A program made the translations under genes and the position numbers. From Serinicoccus kebangsaanensis (GTDB taxonomy: Bacteria > Actinomycetota > Actinomycetes > Actinomycetales > Dermatophilaceae): a DNA stretch of 64,000 bases. The stretch is from contig NZ_VSLG01000003.1 in the NCBI RefSeq assembly GCF_008919445.1, positions 124,001 to 188,000 of the forward strand, written 5' to 3'. Below the pieces are notes generated by a model, which searched no databases, was not told the origin of the DNA, and saw only the letters and a program-made list of their open reading frames with translations. Positions 7,254-15,504 of this stretch are shown here, one piece after another. Numbering within the stretch: the first letter of the stretch is position 1; every line of letters starts with the position of its first letter.

Positions 7254-10200
7254 CCGGGGCTCCCCGGGCTGGAGTGCCACAGCTTGGTGCCGGGCTGACG
7301 GGTGGCCTCACCGGCCGGAGCGACATCGGCATACGGCGACTGGGCGAAGCCGGAGGCGTGCAGCAGCACCCTCCGGCCCGGCGGGGCGCCGGCCTCCTCG
7401 GACGCACGCCGCGAGGCGTCCTCCGCCTCCTGGGCCACCTGGCGGGCGGTCCGCTCGGCCTGCTCCATCGCCGCGAGCGCCGCGGCACGCCCTCCGGCCT
7501 CCCAGGCCTGCGCGATCTCCCCCAGCTCCCACGCCGCGGTCGCCCTGATCGACACCCCCCTCGGGCCGGTGCGTCGCACCACGCCTCGCACCACGAGCAG
7601 CCAGGAGTGGAAGACGGTGGCGGCGTAGGGCCCCTGGACGTCTTCGAAGAAGGTGGCGTCGGCGGGTCCGCTGCCGTCGTCCACGGTGAGGAAGACCACT
7701 CGCCGACCGGACCGGACCGGGGGGGTCTGGGTGGCCACCTTCGCCCCGGCCACGAGCACCTCCGCCCCGCTGCCGTAGGAGAGCAGGTCCCGGGACCGGG
7801 TCACCCCGAGCTCGGCCAGCATCGGCCCGAAGGTGTCCATCACGTGGTGGCTGACGTCCATGCCCAGCACCTCCAGCTCGGCCCGCAGCTGCTCGGACTC
7901 GCTCATCTCCGGCAGGCCGCTGCCGACGAGCGGTGCCGGGTCGTCGCCGAGCTGCAGGGTCAGCTGCGTGGCCGGACCCTCGCCGGCAGCGTGCCACGAG
8001 CGCCTCCCCACGGCCTGACCTCCCGCCCGCGCGGCCACCTCACCCGCCTCGATCACCGGCGCCGGCCGCCTCCGGCCGCCGCGGGCGCCCCGACCGCTGG
8101 TGGCGTGACGCGACCAGCGCTCGAGATCACGCACGTGCAGCATCAGGTCGCGGCGGGTCAAGGTCGCCCGGCCAGCACCTCCCGTCGACCGACCAGAGGT
8201 GTGCTCACCCCGAGGGCTGCACCGCCCGACCCGGTGCAGCCGGTCCAGCGCACCCGCCAGCACCAGCCGCTCCGCCGTCGGGCGGCTGGGGTGGGCGCGG
8301 TGCCACAGGTCGGACAGGGAGTCGTAGGGCGCTCCCGCGACGATCCGGGCGACCTCGTCGTCGGTGATGCCCTTGACGTCGGCCAGCGACAGGCGGATGC
8401 CGTAGCCGGCCGCCCTGCGCTCGACCAGCTCCATCGTGGCGTCGACCCGGTCACCGGTCCGTCGCACCGTGCCCTGCGTGGAGGGCGGCCCGGCGGGCGC
8501 GGAGAGGAAACCTCCCGGTATGCCGGAGTCCTGGTCGAGGTGGGCACCGGCGTCCTGCGCGGGCTGGTCCACCCGCTCGACCCGGTAGGTCGCGCCCGAG
8601 GCGTTGACGTCGAGCCCGAGCACGTGGACCCCCATGGTCCTGGCCTCGTCCAGGATGAGGCGCTTGGGGTACATCCCCGGGTCGTGGGTCAGGACGCCGG
8701 CGAGGAACGCCGCCGTGTGGTGCGTCTTGAGCCAGGCCGACTGGTAGGTCGGGAGCGCGAAGGCGGCGGCGTGCGCCTTGCAGAAACCGAAGGAGGCGAA
8801 GGCCGCCAGCACCTCCCAGATCCGGTCCACCTCGTCCCCGTGGTACCCCCGGGCCGCAGCCGCGCCCCGCCACCACACCTCGACCTCGTCCTGCCCGGCC
8901 GGGCTGCCCATCGCGCGACGCACCTCGTCGGCCTGGGCCAGCGACACCCCGGTGGTCTCCGCGACGATCTGCAGCACCTGCTCGTGGAAGACCACCACCC
9001 CGCACGTCTGCTCCAGGTGGGGCACCAGGCTGGGGTGGAGGTACTCCGGCTCGCCCCACCCCTGGCGTGCGTGCAGGAAGGGCCGGATCATGTCGGACTT
9101 GACCGGACCGGGGCGGAAGAGCGAGATGTCGATGATGATGTCGGCGAAGCTCTCGGGCGCGAACTTCCCGACCAGCTCGCGCTGCCCGGGCGACTCGATC
9201 TGGAAGCACCCGAGGGTCCGGGTCGACTGGATCAGGGCGAAGGTGTCCGGGTCGTCGAGCGGCACCTGGGCGCGGTCGTCCAGATCGATCCGGCTGCCGT
9301 CGACCCGCTCGACCTCGTCCAGCGCGTGCGTCATCGCCGACTGCATCCGGATGCCCAGCACGTCGAGCTTGAGCAGCCCGAGCTCCTCCACGTCGTCCTT
9401 GTCGAACTGGCTCATCGGGAAGCCCAGCCAGCTGGCCTCGACCGGGGTCCGGTCGAGCAGACCGGTGTCGGACAGGACCACCCCGCAGGGGTGCATCGCG
9501 ATGTGCCGCGGCAGGCCGTCGAGCGACTCCACCAGCTCCATCAGCAGCTGCATCCGGGGCGCGTCCAGCCCCTGCCGACGCAGCTCGGGAAGGTCCCGGA
9601 TCGCCGCGCGGGCATCACGCGCGCGGATGTGCGGGAAGGCCTTGGCGATGATGTCGATCTCCCCCGGCGGCATCCCCAGCGTGGCGGCGACGTCCCGCAC
9701 CGCGTGACGCACCCGGTAGGTCTCCGTCATCGACACACAGGTCACCCGTTCGGAGCCGAACCGCTCCAGGATGCGCTCGTAGAGCTCGGTACGCCGGGCG
9801 GACTCGACATCGATGTCGATGTCCGGGAGCTGGGCGCGCAGCGGTGAGCAGAAACGCTCCATGAGCAGGCCGTGCTCCATCGGGTCGACCCCGCTGATCC
9901 CCAGCAGGTAGGTCACCAGGCTCCCGGCACCCGACCCACGGGCGGCCACCCGTACGCCGTGGTCCCGGATCAGGTCGCACACCTGGGCGACGGTGAGGAA
10001 GTAGGTCGGGTAGCCCAGCCCGGCGATGACCCCCAGCTCCTCCTCGAGCCGGTCGTGGACCTTCCGCCGGAACGACGGACCGCCCCCGGGGTATCGCGCG
10101 CCGACGGCCTGGGTGCAGCGCTCGGTGAGGACCTGGTGGGCCTGGCCGACACCGCGCACCCCCAGCACCTCCGGCTCGGGGAGATGGACCGCCCCGATGC

Positions 10201-11290
10201 CCAGGTCGGACCGGGCGTCCTGGTGACAGGCCACGGCCAGCTCCAGGGTCTCGCGCAGCAGCTCCTCGGCCCGGGCACCTGGTCCGGCAGCGCGTTCGAG
10301 CTGGTGGGCCAGGGCATGCATGGTGGCGGTCGTCGCCAGATGCCCGGCGCTGCTGACGCGGTCCAGGTGACGCTCGTCCAGCGCGACCCGTCGCCGGGCC
10401 GCGTCGAGCACGTCCACCACGCGCGCCTGCTCGGGGCGGGCGTGCCGCACCGCGGCCGTGAGCACGGCGGGGATGCCCGCCTCCCGGGCCAGCGCCCAGG
10501 ACGCCGTGGCGTGCGCCAGGCTGCCCGGTGTCCCGTCGGGTCCCCCGTGACAGACCACCTCGATCCGCACCGCTCCCGCCGGGAGCAGTCTGGTCCACCC
10601 CAGGAGCAGCCGTCGGGCCAGGTCCCGACGTCGAGCCAGCAGCGCCCGGCCGACGTCGGAGTCCGGACCGAGCAGCACGACGACCGGTGCCACCCCTGCC
10701 GTGGTCGCCGCCGCGCGGGCGATGAGCTCGGGGGTGACCCGGGGGACGGACCGCTCACCCGACAGATGGGTGTGGGTGACCAGCCGGCACAGGCGGGACC
10801 ATCCTGCTCCTGCCTCGGCCCCGCCGCGCTGGCCCCGCGCCAGCAGCACCACCCTCGGCTGCTGGTCGTCGACCAGCGTCCCTCCCTTGACCGGCGTGCG
10901 TGGACCACGCCGCTCCGGTCGGACGTCGAGACCCTCGCCCCATCCGCGACCGGGGGCCACCCGGTGCCGTCCTGGCGGTGGGTCGTCCCGCAGCCCGGTG
11001 ACGAACGGGCTCCCGGCCGGGCCCGGTCCACCCTGGCCCGGCCCGGGCGGCGAACCCCCCAGGGCGAGATCCACACCGAGCACCGGGGCGATCCCCGCCT
11101 CGCCGCAGGCACGGACGAACCGCACCGCACCGTAGAGCCCGTCACGGTCGGTCAACGCCAGTGCCGACTGCCCCAACCCGGCCGCCCGGTCGACCAGCTC
11201 GGTCGGGTGGGACGCGCCGTAGCGCATGGAAGCACTGGAGGAGACGTGCAGATGGACGAAGTCGTCACCGGCGCCGCTCACCGGTCTCAC
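7247..11290 (-). CDS. dnaE2: error-prone DNA polymerase III alpha (DnaE2)
   Basis: Damage-inducible C-family polymerase of about 1347 residues. It shows the N-terminal PHP domain (FVHLHVSSSASMRYGASHPTELVDRA), the polymerase core with the catalytic LPDIDIDVE and GRAVAARGSGAGSLVTYLLGI-type segments, the helix-hairpin-helix region and a C-terminal OB fold (VVFLTVDDGSGPADATFF). It is longer than the usual 1050-1100 residues because of Gly/Pro-rich insertions after the first PHP motif and near residues 990-1150. The open frame extends to 11761, but homology begins at VSGAGDDFVHLH. GTG at 11290 gives a GTGA overlap with the upstream gene; GTG at 11281 is the alternative. It is the third gene of an SOS operon. 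Confidence 0.93.
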   Translation of the reverse strand: MRPVSGAGDDFVHLHVSSSASMRYGASHPTELVDRAAGLGQSALALTDRDGLYGAVRFVRACGEAGIAPVLGVDLALGGSPPGPGQGGPGPAGSPFVTGLRDDPPPGRHRVAPGRGWGEGLDVRPERRGPRTPVKGGTLVDDQQPRVVLLARGQRGGAEAGAGWSRLCRLVTHTHLSGERSVPRVTPELIARAAATTAGVAPVVVLLGPDSDVGRALLARRRDLARRLLLGWTRLLPAGAVRIEVVCHGGPDGTPGSLAHATASWALAREAGIPAVLTAAVRHARPEQARVVDVLDAARRRVALDERHLDRVSSAGHLATTATMHALAHQLERAAGPGARAEELLRETLELAVACHQDARSDLGIGAVHLPEPEVLGVRGVGQAHQVLTERCTQAVGARYPGGGPSFRRKVHDRLEEELGVIAGLGYPTYFLTVAQVCDLIRDHGVRVAARGSGAGSLVTYLLGISGVDPMEHGLLMERFCSPLRAQLPDIDIDVESARRTELYERILERFGSERVTCVSMTETYRVRHAVRDVAATLGMPPGEIDIIAKAFPHIRARDARAAIRDLPELRRQGLDAPRMQLLMELVESLDGLPRHIAMHPCGVVLSDTGLLDRTPVEASWLGFPMSQFDKDDVEELGLLKLDVLGIRMQSAMTHALDEVERVDGSRIDLDDRAQVPLDDPDTFALIQSTRTLGCFQIESPGQRELVGKFAPESFADIIIDISLFRPGPVKSDMIRPFLHARQGWGEPEYLHPSLVPHLEQTCGVVVFHEQVLQIVAETTGVSLAQADEVRRAMGSPAGQDEVEVWWRGAAAARGYHGDEVDRIWEVLAAFASFGFCKAHAAAFALPTYQSAWLKTHHTAAFLAGVLTHDPGMYPKRLILDEARTMGVHVLGLDVNASGATYRVERVDQPAQDAGAHLDQDSGIPGGFLSAPAGPPSTQGTVRRTGDRVDATMELVERRAAGYGIRLSLADVKGITDDEVARIVAGAPYDSLSDLWHRAHPSRPTAERLVLAGALDRLHRVGRCSPRGEHTSGRSTGGAGRATLTRRDLMLHVRDLERWSRHATSGRGARGGRRRPAPVIEAGEVAARAGGQAVGRRSWHAAGEGPATQLTLQLGDDPAPLVGSGLPEMSESEQLRAELEVLGMDVSHHVMDTFGPMLAELGVTRSRDLLSYGSGAEVLVAGAKVATQTPPVRSGRRVVFLTVDDGSGPADATFFEDVQGPYAATVFHSWLLVVRGVVRRTGPRGVSIRATAAWELGEIAQAWEAGGRAAALAAMEQAERTARQVAQEAEDASRRASEEAGAPPGRRVLLHASGFAQSPYADVAPAGEATRQPGTKLWHSSPGSPGW

Positions 11291-11730
11291 CCAGGACCCA
11301 GCGGCACCAGCTCGGAGTGCAGCGGTGTCTCGCACGGCAGGTGCAGCGACGCGCGCACCAGCTCCAGGAAGCGCTCCCCCGCCCGGACCAGGTCGTCGGC
11401 GTCCCGCGCCGTGACGGTGGCGCGACCGGCGCCACGCTCCAGGACGATCCGCCGCCGACCGGACTCGGCGAAGAACGCCGCCCACTCGGTCAGCTCGGGT
11501 GCCACCGAGGGCAGCACCTCCCACACGCTGCGGGGGCGGCTGCGCCTGCTGGGCGACGGTGTCGTCCGGGCGGCCAGCAACGCCGCGCCGGCCCGCAACG
11601 CGGCGAGGTGCGCCTGGGTGTACCGCTCTGCTGCGGTGCCGCTGTGGCACGCCTGCAGCAGCACCCCTCGCGAGCGCTCCAGCAGATCCAGCACCGCCCC
11701 CGCAGTGGCACCTGTCTCGGTGACCGTCAT
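11287..11730 (-). CDS. SAV_6107 family HEPN-domain protein
   Basis: A 147-residue helical protein of the SAV_6107 family, annotated in databases as HEPN-like and usually found beside dnaE2 or Y-family polymerases in actinobacteria. The N-terminal part (AVLDLLERSRGVLLQACHSG) and the later WAAFFAESGRRR are well conserved as I recall. No canonical HEPN RNase R-x4-6-H motif is obvious, so an RNase activity is unproven. The ATG at 11730 is preceded by AAGGACGAGGAG. It sits between the DUF6504 gene and dnaE2 and overlaps dnaE2 by four bases. It is therefore probably an accessory factor of the DnaE2/DinB mutagenesis machinery; that role is inference. Confidence 0.8.
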   Translation of the reverse strand: MTVTETGATAGAVLDLLERSRGVLLQACHSGTAAERYTQAHLAALRAGAALLAARTTPSPSRRSRPRSVWEVLPSVAPELTEWAAFFAESGRRRIVLERGAGRATVTARDADDLVRAGERFLELVRASLHLPCETPLHSELVPLGPG

Positions 11731-11800
11731 CTCCTCGTCCTTCCGTCGTCCTGTCCTGCACCAGCTGGTCGGCCGTCCATCGGCTCCTCCGCCGCGGGCA

Positions 11801-12175
11801 TCAGTCGGCCACCCGGTCCAGCCACCACTGCTCTCCCTGGACGAGGTCGTAGACCCCGGTCCCGGACGTCCTCCCGGCGCTGGCCTCGACCCGCCAGACC
11901 ACCCGCTCCAGCTGACCGTCCACCTCGCCCTCGACGGCGTCGACCGTGGCGCCCTGCTCGACCTGCGGCTGCTCGCTCCTCCACCACGGGACCCGCACGG
12001 TCCACCGGTCCAGCACCGCACGCACGAGGTGCGGCCGACCCCGCCAGAGGAAGACGGTGGGCACCTGCGGGCACTCGCCCGCGGGGCTGACCGGCACGGC
12101 GCCCTCCCACCGGACACCGTGCTCCTCCGCCGCACCCACCTTCATCTCGACCGGCTCGTGATAGCTCCTGCTCAT
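11801..12175 (-). CDS. DUF6504 family protein, first gene of the SOS mutagenesis operon
   Basis: A 124-residue protein rich in Trp, Glu and Val with no membrane span or signal. It matches the DUF6504 family, which accompanies dnaE2-type operons in actinobacteria. The sequence FLWRGRPHLVRAVLDRWTVR followed by paired Trp residues (VPWWRS, QWWLD) suggests a small beta-barrel-like fold, possibly nucleic-acid binding. The open frame starts earlier, but ATG at 12175 is preferred because GAGGAGG lies about ten bases upstream and homologues begin near MSRSYHEPVEMKV. It is the gene closest to the LexA box at 12233-12248. No function is established. Confidence 0.78.
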   Translation of the reverse strand: MSRSYHEPVEMKVGAAEEHGVRWEGAVPVSPAGECPQVPTVFLWRGRPHLVRAVLDRWTVRVPWWRSEQPQVEQGATVDAVEGEVDGQLERVVWRVEASAGRTSGTGVYDLVQGEQWWLDRVAD

Positions 12176-12232
12176 GCTTCTTCGTCCGCCTCCTCGACGT
12201 CGCACGGGCCGGGCACCGACCACCTAGGATCA

Positions 12233-12248
12233 TCGAACTCGTGTTCGA
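12233..12248. promoter_or_regulatory. LexA (SOS) box
   Basis: TCGAAC-TCGT-GTTCGA is a perfect 16-bp palindrome matching the actinobacterial/Gram-positive SOS consensus CGAAC-N4-GTTCG. It lies 58 bases upstream of the DUF6504 start and inside the likely promoter region of the leftward DUF6504-SAV_6107-dnaE2-dinB operon. It could also affect the rightward polyprenyl synthase gene, but that promoter lies about 160 bases away. Confidence 0.9.
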
Positions 12249-12489
12249 CGATGGGAACAAATGTACGACTGCGCACCGACAGACTTCAACCCCCGACCCC
12301 CTGTGGACAACTTCTGCGCCCGCCGCGGCATCCGCAGCAGCATGGAGGTCGTCTGCCGGCCCGGGCCGCGGGAGGGGGTGGCCCGGGCCGGCCGGACGGC
12401 GGATAGGCTCAGGTGCGGGCGATCAGCCGGGCCCACCACCCTCCCGGCCACCCCACCGGCGACCCGGCCGAGGCACAGGAGGACTCGTG
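12249..12489. other. gene-free leader between divergent operons
   Basis: Apart from the LexA box at its left end and the -10 box at 12404-12409, this stretch holds no gene or RNA that I recognise. The small leftward frame across it has atypical codon use and no ribosome site. Confidence 0.5.
12404..12409 (+). promoter_or_regulatory. -10 box (TAGGCT) for polyprenyl diphosphate synthase
   Basis: GATAGGCT matches TANNNT and would start a transcript with a leader of about 75 bases before the ATG at 12490. That leader carries a clear AGGAGG ribosome site. Confidence 0.4.
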
Positions 12490-13572
12490 ATGCACGCCCT
12501 GGACGGCGTGGACCTGCGCCCCCGCGTGCAGCAGGCCCTGGACGACCATCTCACCCGGCAACGGGGCGTGCTGGAGGACCTCGGGCCCCCGATGACCCCC
12601 TTGGTCGACTCCGTCGCCGACCTGCTCTCCGGCGGCAAGCGGCTCCGAGCCGCCTTCTTCTACTGGGGATGGCGCGCCCTGGGCCGGCCCGACGACCACG
12701 CGGTGGTCCGTGCCGCCAGCGCGATGGAGATCTTCCAGGCGGCCGCGCTCCTGCACGACGACGTCATGGACAACAGCGACCTGCGCCGCGGTCGCCCCAC
12801 CGCGCACCGCACCTTCAGCACCTGGCACCAGGAGCAGGGGTGGGCCGGTGACCCGGTCCGGTTCGGCCACGCGGCCGCCGTCCTCGCGGGAGATCTCTGC
12901 CTCAACTGGACGGACGAGGTCTTCGCCACCAGCGGACTGCCGGCCGCGGCCCTGCAGCGCGCCCGCCCCGAGTTCGACCGGATGCGCAGCCAGCTCATGG
13001 GCGGTCAGTTCCTCGACATCCTCGAGGGTGCTCGCGGGTGGCGCGACCTCGCCCCGGAGCAACGCCTGGAACGCTGCCTCACGGTCATCCGCTACAAGAG
13101 CGCCCGCTACTCCGTCGAGCAGCCGCTGCTCATCGGGGCGGACGCCGCGGACGCAGCCACCGGGACCCGGGTCGGACTGGCGGGCTACGGTGCCGCGCTC
13201 GGCGAGGCCTTCCAGCTGCGGGACGACGTCCTGGGTGTCTTCGGTGATCCGGAGCAGACGGGCAAGCCCGCGGGGGACGACCTCCGGGAGGGCAAGCACA
13301 CCGTGCTGGTCGCACACGCCCTCGCCCACGCCGACCCCGAGGGTGTCGAGCTCATCGACGCGTCCCTCGGGACGGCGGACCTCGACGACGCCACGGTCCA
13401 GGACGTCCGTGACGTCCTGGTGCGCTCCACCGCCCTGGAGCGCACCGAGGAGATGATCAGCGGCGGTGCCCGCCGCGCCCTGCAGGCGCTGGACCGCACC
13501 CCGGGCCTCACCGACGAGGGCCGGCAGGCCCTCCGGGACCTCGTCGCCATCTGCACCGACCGCGCGCTCTGA
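12490..13572 (+). CDS. trans-polyprenyl diphosphate synthase (IdsA-like)
   Basis: Condenses isopentenyl diphosphate with allylic diphosphates to make a C20 or longer chain for quinones, carotenoids or carriers. The 360-residue protein has both Asp-rich motifs: HDDVMD (Asp90, Asp91, Asp94) followed by the basic DLRRG, and RDDVLGVFGD (Asp245, Asp246), with the GGKRLR substrate motif at 48-53. ATG at 12490 is chosen because AGGAGG lies seven bases upstream; an in-frame GTG sits immediately before it. Mycobacterial idsA2 occupies the same position beside the Rv2175c-type gene and pknL. Product length cannot be read from the sequence with certainty. Confidence 0.88.
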   Translation: MHALDGVDLRPRVQQALDDHLTRQRGVLEDLGPPMTPLVDSVADLLSGGKRLRAAFFYWGWRALGRPDDHAVVRAASAMEIFQAAALLHDDVMDNSDLRRGRPTAHRTFSTWHQEQGWAGDPVRFGHAAAVLAGDLCLNWTDEVFATSGLPAAALQRARPEFDRMRSQLMGGQFLDILEGARGWRDLAPEQRLERCLTVIRYKSARYSVEQPLLIGADAADAATGTRVGLAGYGAALGEAFQLRDDVLGVFGDPEQTGKPAGDDLREGKHTVLVAHALAHADPEGVELIDASLGTADLDDATVQDVRDVLVRSTALERTEEMISGGARRALQALDRTPGLTDEGRQALRDLVAICTDRAL

Positions 13573-13578
13573 CCACCA

Positions 13579-13594
13579 GCTCGGGGGGCCGAGC
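13579..13594. terminator. short hairpin between convergent genes
   Basis: GCTCGG (13579-13584) and CCGAGC (13589-13594) enclose a gggg loop directly after the polyprenyl synthase stop and before the leftward Rv2175c-type stop. It is weak but well placed. Confidence 0.35.
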
Positions 13595-13618
13595 CGGCAC
13601 CCTCCACGCCGCGATCTG

Positions 13619-13975
13619 CTAGAAGGCCTGCTCCTGGGCCCGACGACGCACCTCGGTCTTGGCCCCCGACCGGAGCGAGGCGATCGCGCTGCCGCCCGGC
13701 AGGGTGTCGTCCGGCGCGTGCAACCACGCGACGATCTCCTCGTCGTCGTGCCCGCCGTCGTCCAGGACGGTGATGGTCCCCCGCAGTGCGGGCAGCGGCG
13801 CGTCGTCGACGAAGAAGCTGGCGGGGATCATCACCACCCCGTCCGGACCTCGACGCACGCCGACGACGTCGCGCTCCTGCAGCCAGCGACGCACGGTCTG
13901 CAGGCTGGCACCGGTGCGCTCCCCGACGTCGGGAACGGTCAACCACTCTGAAACTACATCGGTGTCACTTACCAC
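13619..13975 (-). CDS. Rv2175c family DNA-binding protein
   Basis: A 118-residue protein with an N-terminal winged helix-turn-helix (LTVPDVGERTGASLQTVRRWLQERDVVGVRRG) and the C-terminal domain found in the Rv2175c family. The mycobacterial protein binds DNA and is phosphorylated by PknL, whose gene lies nearby, as it does here (about 1.5 kb away with one gene between). The C-terminus ends near the basic TEVRRRAQEQAF. The GTG start at 13975 has only a weak ribosome site (GGAAG), so the start is less certain than the family. It is transcribed convergently with the polyprenyl synthase gene and divergently from the LysM gene. A role as a PknL target is inferred from synteny. Confidence 0.87.
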   Translation of the reverse strand: MVSDTDVVSEWLTVPDVGERTGASLQTVRRWLQERDVVGVRRGPDGVVMIPASFFVDDAPLPALRGTITVLDDGGHDDEEIVAWLHAPDDTLPGGSAIASLRSGAKTEVRRRAQEQAF

Positions 13976-14128
13976 ATCTTCCAGTCAATCACATCATCCG
14001 ACACGCCGAAAGGGTGGCGCTCCTGCTCACGGGCAGGTACTGTCCCTTCTGCCTCGCCAGTCACGATGTCCCCTAGAGCCGCGTGAGGCACATCATCCCC
14101 ACGACCACCACTCCCTGGAGGACCCGAC

Positions 14129-15433
14129 GTGAGCCCCCTCTTCGCCGCCCTGCCGCCCGGAGACCTGCCGTCCGTGGCCTACGTCGCCCCCACGGGCGTG
14201 CACGCCACCGCACCGATCGCGGTCCTGCCGACCGCCGGCGGCACGACCCACGTGGTCGCGCCGGGAGACACGGTCTACGACCTGGCCGAGCGCTACGACG
14301 TCACCCCGAGCGCCATCCTGCGCGCCAACTCCCTCTCCGACGGGGGACGCTGGATCATGCCCGGCGAGAAGCTGCGCATCCCCGGCACGGACCGCGCCAC
14401 CGCGCCCACGCCCTCCGGTGGCGACTCCGGCACGAAGGCCCGCAAGGCCGCACCGGCGAAGGCAGGCGGCGGCACCGTCACCGTGCGTCCCGGCGACACC
14501 CTGACCCACCTCGCCGCACGGCACGGGGTGAGTGTCGAGCAGCTGGTGGACGCCAACTCGATCAGCAACAGCCGCCTGATCTACCCCGGCCAGGTCCTGC
14601 ACCTGACGGGGTCCGGCGACCGGTCGACCGGTCCACGGCGCGATCCCGCGCCGACGGCGAAGCAGTCGACCTCGTCGACCTCGTCCTCGACCTCGGGCAC
14701 GGTCACCGTCCGCAGCGGGGACACCCTCTACGACCTCGCGGCCCGCCACGGCGTCAGCGTGGCCAGCATCGCCCGCGCCAACGACCTGCAGGACACCCGG
14801 CTGATCTACCCGGGGCAGAAGCTCCGGCTGTCCGGATCGGCCCCTGCGGCCGACCGCCCGGCACCCAAGGCCGACCGCTCGGCCAGCCGCTCCACCACGC
14901 TGGACCGTCCCTACGACGAGCACACGATCGGCGACCACCGCGCCGGGGAGAAGGTGCCCGACACCTTCCTGCACTACCGCTACAGCGACGGGATCGCCCG
15001 GTCGGCGGCCGCCAACCGCGACTACCTCACGTCGATCGAGGTGCCCGACCGGGAGGCCATGCGCGACCTCATCGTCCGCACGAGCAAGCGACACGGCGTC
15101 GACCCCACCCTCATGCTCGCCCTGTCCTACCAGGAGTCGGGCTGGAACCAGCGGGCCGTCTCGCCCGCCAACGCGATCGGTGCGATGCAGGTGATCCCGA
15201 GCTCCGGCGAGTGGGCCTCGGGCCTGGTCGGTCGCGAGCTGAACCTGCTCCAGCCGGAGGACAACGTCACCGCCGGGGTCGTCATCATGCGCACCCTGCT
15301 CCGCTCCGCGGACAGCACCGATGCGGCCATCGGCGGCTACTACCAAGGGCTGGCCAGCGTCCGGCAGTACGGCCTCTTCCCCGATACGCGCCAGTACGTC
15401 GCCAACATCAAGCACTTCCGCACGACGCTCTGA
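14129..15433 (+). CDS. LysM-repeat lytic transglycosylase (SLT family)
   Basis: Peptidoglycan-binding and probably peptidoglycan-cleaving protein of 434 residues. Three LysM domains are visible at about 40-84, 116-160 and 190-235, separated by Ser/Thr/Ala-rich linkers. A C-terminal soluble-lytic-transglycosylase-like domain (about 300-430) has the catalytic Glu336 in SYQESGWNQRAVS and the family segment GAMQVIPSSGEWAS. GTG at 14129 has a good ribosome site (CTGGAGG) and an in-frame stop lies 45 bases upstream, so the start is firm. No typical signal peptide is visible, which is odd for a wall enzyme. It lies just upstream of the PASTA kinase gene, another cell-wall component. Confidence 0.88.
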   Translation: MSPLFAALPPGDLPSVAYVAPTGVHATAPIAVLPTAGGTTHVVAPGDTVYDLAERYDVTPSAILRANSLSDGGRWIMPGEKLRIPGTDRATAPTPSGGDSGTKARKAAPAKAGGGTVTVRPGDTLTHLAARHGVSVEQLVDANSISNSRLIYPGQVLHLTGSGDRSTGPRRDPAPTAKQSTSSTSSSTSGTVTVRSGDTLYDLAARHGVSVASIARANDLQDTRLIYPGQKLRLSGSAPAADRPAPKADRSASRSTTLDRPYDEHTIGDHRAGEKVPDTFLHYRYSDGIARSAAANRDYLTSIEVPDREAMRDLIVRTSKRHGVDPTLMLALSYQESGWNQRAVSPANAIGAMQVIPSSGEWASGLVGRELNLLQPEDNVTAGVVIMRTLLRSADSTDAAIGGYYQGLASVRQYGLFPDTRQYVANIKHFRTTL

Positions 15434-15492
15434 GCGGCCCGCCGACGGCATACCGTCGACACCACGTCCCACGGTCCGGGCCTCCGGCTTCG

Positions 15493-15498
15493 TAGACT
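15493..15498 (+). promoter_or_regulatory. -10 box (TAGACT) of pknL, leaderless
   Basis: TAGACT ends six bases before the GTG at 15505, so the transcript would begin at or next to the start codon. No ribosome site is visible. Confidence 0.55.
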
Positions 15499-15504
15499 CG
15501 GGAC

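Noticed and set aside
12409-13329. Leftward open frame opposite the polyprenyl synthase
   Set aside because: It is the antisense shadow of a gene with both Asp-rich catalytic motifs and has no ribosome site.
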